A stretch of 64,000 bases of DNA from Sphingomicrobium astaxanthinifaciens. GTDB lineage: Bacteria > Pseudomonadota > Alphaproteobacteria > Sphingomonadales > Sphingomonadaceae. The stretch covers positions 653,501 through 717,500 of the forward strand of contig NZ_JAKNYM010000002.1 in NCBI RefSeq assembly GCF_022865105.1, given 5' to 3'. Of the stretch, positions 61,149-64,000 are shown in pieces. The notes under the pieces are model-generated. The model had not been told where the DNA came from and searched no databases. It saw only the letters and a list, made by a program, of their open reading frames with translations. The translations under genes and the position numbers were made by a program. How positions within the stretch are numbered: position 1 is the first letter of the stretch; each line of letters begins with the position of its first letter.

Positions 61149-61456
61149 CCAAGACGATCCTGGCGGCGCTCGGCGCCAGCCTGCTCCTCACCCTCCCGGC
61201 GAGCCCCGCCGAGGCGACCGGCAAGATGCGCTGCGACGTGGCCGAGGCCGATCGCCAGCCGCTCGAGAAGCTGACCGCCAAGCTCGCGGCCGAGGGCTGG
61301 CAGGTGCGCAAGGGCAAGGTCGATGGCGGCTGCTACGAAGTCTATGCGACCGACCCCGAGGGGCGCCGCGTCGAAGCCTATTTCGATCCGCAGACCTTCG
61401 AGAAACTGCTCGTTTCGCAGCGCGGCAAGGAGCTTTTCCGGGCGGCCGGTCGCTAG
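61145..61456 (+). CDS. PepSY-domain secreted protein
   Basis: 103 aa with a signal peptide (residues 1-24, ending PAEA). The mature part has LEKLTAKLAAEGWQVRKGKVDGGCYEVYATDPEGRRVEAYFDPQTFEKL, a PepSY domain. Two cysteines (C30 and C63 by my count) could pair. The start overlaps the MsrQ-like gene, and a strong terminator follows, so the two genes form a unit. PepSY domains are often linked to periplasmic redox or protease control. Confidence 0.85.
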   Translation: MTKTILAALGASLLLTLPASPAEATGKMRCDVAEADRQPLEKLTAKLAAEGWQVRKGKVDGGCYEVYATDPEGRRVEAYFDPQTFEKLLVSQRGKELFRAAGR

Positions 61457-61480
61457 CGCGGGCGTCCTACCACGCCACCG

Positions 61481-61518
61481 CCCCGCCCGCGCGCACTTGA
61501 AGCGCGGGCGGGGCTTTT
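61481..61518 (+). terminator. Rho-independent terminator after the PepSY gene
   Basis: CCCCGCCCGCGC (61481-61492) and GCGCGGGCGGGG (61502-61513) form a perfect 12-bp stem followed by CTTTTGC. Confidence 0.9.
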
Positions 61519-61562
61519 GCATATGCGCTGCAACGCAGAGCGGATTTCAAGGGCAAAACATC

Positions 61563-61916
61563 ATGATCACCATGTACGGCATCCCCAATTGCGACACCGT
61601 CAAGAAGGCCAAGAACTGGTTCGAGAAGCGGCAGATTCCCTATGCCTTCCACGATTTCAAGAAGTCGGGGATCGACAAGGAGACGCTCGAACTGTGGGTG
61701 CTCGACATGGGCTGGGAGCCGCTGCTCAACAAGCGCGGCACGACCTTCCGCGAGCTGCCCGCGCCGCTCAAGGAGGATATCGATGCCGACAAGGCGATCC
61801 TGCTGATGAGCGCGCATCCGACGATGATCAAGCGCCCGGTGGTGACCGACGGCGACACCGTGCTGGTCGGCTATGATTCGACCGGCTACGAGAAGATGAC
61901 CGGGATCGACGACTAG
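61563..61916 (+). CDS. ArsC/Spx-family (YffB-type) thioredoxin-fold reductase
   Basis: 117-aa single-domain protein. It starts [20 protein letters not shown] with the redox-active Cys10, followed by [30 protein letters not shown] and [10 protein letters not shown] with the Arg-Pro that closes the active site. This pattern fits the YffB branch of the ArsC family, which are glutathione-linked reductases of uncertain substrate rather than true arsenate reductases; no ars genes are near. A terminator lies upstream, so it has its own promoter. Confidence 0.88.
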   Translation: MITMYGIPNCDTVKKAKNWFEKRQIPYAFHDFKKSGIDKETLELWVLDMGWEPLLNKRGTTFRELPAPLKEDIDADKAILLMSAHPTMIKRPVVTDGDTVLVGYDSTGYEKMTGIDD

Positions 61917-61972
61917 TCGCGGGAACGGCAGGTGGCCGGACCACGTTCGCTTCCTCGAGAAGGAGAATGAAC

Positions 61973-62254
61973 ATGGTCAAGGCGAGCTGGAACGGCGAGA
62001 CGATCGCGCAAAGCGACGACACGGTCGAGGTCGAGGGCAACCACTATTTCCCGCGCGAGCACGTGAAGATGGACCGGCTGGTGCCGTCCGACACGCGCAG
62101 CCATTGCCCGTGGAAGGGCGAGGCGCGCTATTTCTCGATCAAGGCCGACGGGGTGACCAACGCCGACGCGGCGTGGAGCTACGAGGAGCCCAAGGAGGCG
62201 GCGAGCCAGATCAAGAGGCGGATCGCCTTCTGGAAGGGGGTCGAGGTCGGCTAG
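61973..62254 (+). CDS. DUF427 family protein
   Basis: 93 aa. The sequence [35 protein letters not shown] [14 protein letters not shown] and [14 protein letters not shown] is the DUF427 consensus, a small beta-barrel of unknown function. The ATG at 61973 has GAAGGAG at 7-nt spacing; an ATG two codons upstream would sit right against that site. The stop overlaps the convergent methyltransferase-like gene by 4 bp. Confidence 0.9.
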   Translation: MVKASWNGETIAQSDDTVEVEGNHYFPREHVKMDRLVPSDTRSHCPWKGEARYFSIKADGVTNADAAWSYEEPKEAASQIKRRIAFWKGVEVG

Positions 62255-62763
62255 AGCCAGCGCTTCGAGCGGGCCAGCCAGGCCGTATAGGACGCGCCGA
62301 ACTTGCGCGCGAGATAGGCTTCCTCGCGGGCGATGACGTAGCGGTCGATCACGAAGAGGACCGGCACCAGCCCGGCGAGCATCAGCAGGCAGCCGGCGAT
62401 GATCGCGATCCCGGCATAGGCGAAGGCCATGCCCAAGTACATCGGGTTGCGGGTCAGCCGGTAGGGCCCCGACAAGGCGAGCGCGCGCGTCTCCTCCCAC
62501 GGTTCGGGCGGGGTGTCGGCGCGGCGCATGGCGAGGATTGCGGTGACGATCAGCAGCGCGCCCGCGATCACCACGACCGCGCCCGAGAAGGCGCGAGCGG
62601 GCCAGCTGAAATGGCGCAGCGGCACGTCGCACGCCCCCGCCAGCCTGTCGTGGATGAACAAGAGCAGCGCGAGCGGCACGCCGTAGATCAGCGGCGGCGG
62701 GGCGATCACCCCGGGAAGGTCCTTGCGCGCCCGGTCGTCGCGCGGCTCGTTGCCATCGCTCAT
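62251..62763 (-). CDS. Isoprenylcysteine carboxyl methyltransferase-like membrane protein
   Basis: 170 aa with about four transmembrane helices. [21 protein letters not shown] is the signature of the phospholipid/isoprenylcysteine methyltransferase family, and [19 protein letters not shown] supplies the conserved acidic SAM-binding motif. Such bacterial proteins methylate small lipids, phenols or thiols; the substrate is unknown. The start [14 protein letters not shown] precedes a hydrophobic segment and diverges from panB, 48 bp away. Confidence 0.85.
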   Translation of the reverse strand: MSDGNEPRDDRARKDLPGVIAPPPLIYGVPLALLLFIHDRLAGACDVPLRHFSWPARAFSGAVVVIAGALLIVTAILAMRRADTPPEPWEETRALALSGPYRLTRNPMYLGMAFAYAGIAIIAGCLLMLAGLVPVLFVIDRYVIAREEAYLARKFGASYTAWLARSKRWL

Positions 62764-62811
62764 GGGCGCAAGCCTAGCGGGCCGCGCCGCGGCGCGCTAG
62801 AAGCCTCGCCC

Positions 62812-63681
62812 ATGTCCAAGATTACCATCGATACCGATACCAGCCGCGCCACCCCCAAGCCCAAGCCGGGCAAGCGCATGACCGCGCCCGCGATCATGGC
62901 GCGCAAGCAGGACGGCAAGGTCGACGAGCCGCTCGTCATGCTGACCGCCTATACGATGCGCATGGCGCAACTGCTCGACGCGCATTGCGACATGCTGCTG
63001 GTCGGCGACAGCCTCGGGCAGGTGATCTACGGGCTCGACAGCACCATTCCCGTCAGCCTCGAGATGATGTGCGCGCACGGCGCCGCGGTGGTGCGCGGGT
63101 CGTGGCACGCGATGATCATCGTCGACATGCCGTTCGGCAGCTACGAGGCCTCGCCCCAGCAGGCGTTCGAGAGCGCCAGCCGGATCATGAAGGAGACGGG
63201 CTGCGCGGCGGTCAAGCTCGAGGGCGGGGAGGCGATGGCCGAGACGGTTCGCTTCCTCACTAGCCGCGGCATCCCGGTGATGGGGCATGTCGGGCTGACC
63301 CCGCAGGCGGTCAACATGCTCGGCGGCTATCGCGCGCGGGGCCGGGACGATGCGGAGGAGGACAAGATCCTCGCCGATGCGCGTGCGGTGGCGCAGGCGG
63401 GCGCCTTCGCCATCGTGGTCGAGGGGGTGATGGAGGAGATCGCCAGCGCGGTGGCCAAGGCCAGCCCGGTGCCGGTGATCGGGATCGGTGCCTCGAAGGA
63501 TTGCGACGGGCAGGTGCTGGTGACCGAGGACATGCTCGGCCTGTTCGAGCGCACCCCGCGCTTCGTGAAGGTCTACCACGACCTCGCCGACCAGATTTCG
63601 GGCGCGGTCGCGACCTATGCCGACGAGGTGCGCGGGCGCCGCTTCCCGACCGCGGCGCAGACCTATCGCCGCAAGGGGTGA
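62812..63681 (+). CDS. panB: 3-methyl-2-oxobutanoate hydroxymethyltransferase
   Basis: 289-aa enzyme of pantothenate (coenzyme A) synthesis, adding a hydroxymethyl group from methylenetetrahydrofolate to ketoisovalerate. The TIM-barrel motifs are [33 protein letters not shown], the metal-binding Asp in [54 protein letters not shown] and [22 protein letters not shown]. About 20 extra polar residues precede the core. No panC is adjacent. Confidence 0.96.
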   Translation: MSKITIDTDTSRATPKPKPGKRMTAPAIMARKQDGKVDEPLVMLTAYTMRMAQLLDAHCDMLLVGDSLGQVIYGLDSTIPVSLEMMCAHGAAVVRGSWHAMIIVDMPFGSYEASPQQAFESASRIMKETGCAAVKLEGGEAMAETVRFLTSRGIPVMGHVGLTPQAVNMLGGYRARGRDDAEEDKILADARAVAQAGAFAIVVEGVMEEIASAVAKASPVPVIGIGASKDCDGQVLVTEDMLGLFERTPRFVKVYHDLADQISGAVATYADEVRGRRFPTAAQTYRRKG

Positions 63682-63795
63682 AGGGCTTTGCCTTTGCGGC
63701 CAAGCGGCGCTAAGCCAGCCTCCGTTCATTTCGGGGTGGGATGGTGCGTCGGTGACGGCGCCCCGGTCGCGCCCCTGACCAGTCGAGGATAATCC

Positions 63796-64000
63796 GTGGC
63801 CCTTCCCCCGCAAGACGCTGCCAGTTTCGAACGCGAAGTCGACGAGGAATATCGGCGCGCGCAAGCCGCCCAGTTCGGCCAGAAATATGGCAAGTGGATC
63901 GCGCTCGCGGTGATCCTGTTCCTCGCCGCGGTGGCGGGCGCCATCTGGTGGCAGGGCGAGCAGGTGCGCAAGGGCGAGGCCGGGGCCGAGGAGCTGGCCA
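63796..64000 (+). CDS. YfgM-like tetratricopeptide protein (N-terminal fragment)
   Basis: The first 68 codons are visible and the gene continues past the right edge. A GTG start gives VALPPQDAASFEREVDEEYR, a charged leader (EEYRRAQAAQFGQKYGKW), then one transmembrane helix (WIALAVILFLAAVAGAIWW) and a coiled region. This is the architecture of TPR_21/YfgM proteins, which anchor a periplasmic TPR domain to SecYEG. The TPR part is not in the window. Confidence 0.8.
   Translation, partial: MALPPQDAASFEREVDEEYRRAQAAQFGQKYGKWIALAVILFLAAVAGAIWWQGEQVRKGEAGAEELA

Overview
The window is a high-GC chromosomal segment (about two-thirds G+C by eye) from an alphaproteobacterium, most likely of the order Sphingomonadales. 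The grounds are the long alphaproteobacterial forms of PstC and PstA, a plant/alpha-type glutamate-cysteine ligase, a TonB-dependent receptor, a CtrA-like winged-helix protein, a DUF3035 lipoprotein beside lspA and ileS, and the general codon usage. I cannot name the genus. Almost all of it is ordinary, densely packed core genome; no prophage, IS element or CRISPR array is visible.

Region by region. 1-8390 is a minus-strand phosphate-starvation block: phoR, a three-repeat Pho box, then pstS-pstC-pstA-pstB-phoU-phoB, followed by a guanidinium-type SMR exporter, rlmB and the first codons of a DNA glycosylase. 8424-9883 holds two unknown genes and a LuxR-type regulator with a C-terminal membrane segment. 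tRNA-Tyr and tRNA-Gly follow, then a Ku-LigD end-joining pair. 13182-19830 is a minus-strand run: small membrane protein, prolyl aminopeptidase, TonB-dependent receptor, gshA, rsmE and a secreted protein. 20022-23836 carries a phospholipase D family protein, ubiA and pmbA; then a secreted matrixin-like protease, a CoA-binding protein and an Mrp ATPase on the minus strand. 26337-32435 is an envelope quality-control cluster (hflK, hflC, a Do-type protease) plus a HerA-like ATPase. 32432-40633 contains queF, sseA and the operon aspartoacylase-ribF-ileS-lspA-DUF3035-winged helix.

40884-49733 is the most unusual part. The ribosomal set rpsM-rpsK-rpoA-rplQ is split: about 6.4 kb lie between rpoA and rplQ. 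This block carries a single-chain restriction-modification enzyme with an AT-rich specificity region, a DbpA-like DEAD-box helicase flanked by a 23-bp direct repeat, a 24-codon ORF that starts just before one repeat copy and ends by overlapping the next gene, and a protein with two tandem helix-turn-helix units. Terminator hairpins close rpoA on one side and the inserted block on the other, so rplQ probably has its own promoter.

49928-64000 returns to ordinary genes: an S9 oligopeptidase, a Tyr/Arg-rich secreted protein, guaA between two striking inverted-repeat regions, a CHRD lipoprotein, an AI-2E-type transporter, purT, DMT and MATE exporters, an MsrQ-like/PepSY pair, an ArsC-like reductase, panB and the start of a YfgM-like protein. 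I found no complete undescribed system. The best leads are the rpoA-rplQ interruption with its repeat-associated genes, the receiver-less CtrA-like regulator, and the structured repeats around guaA.
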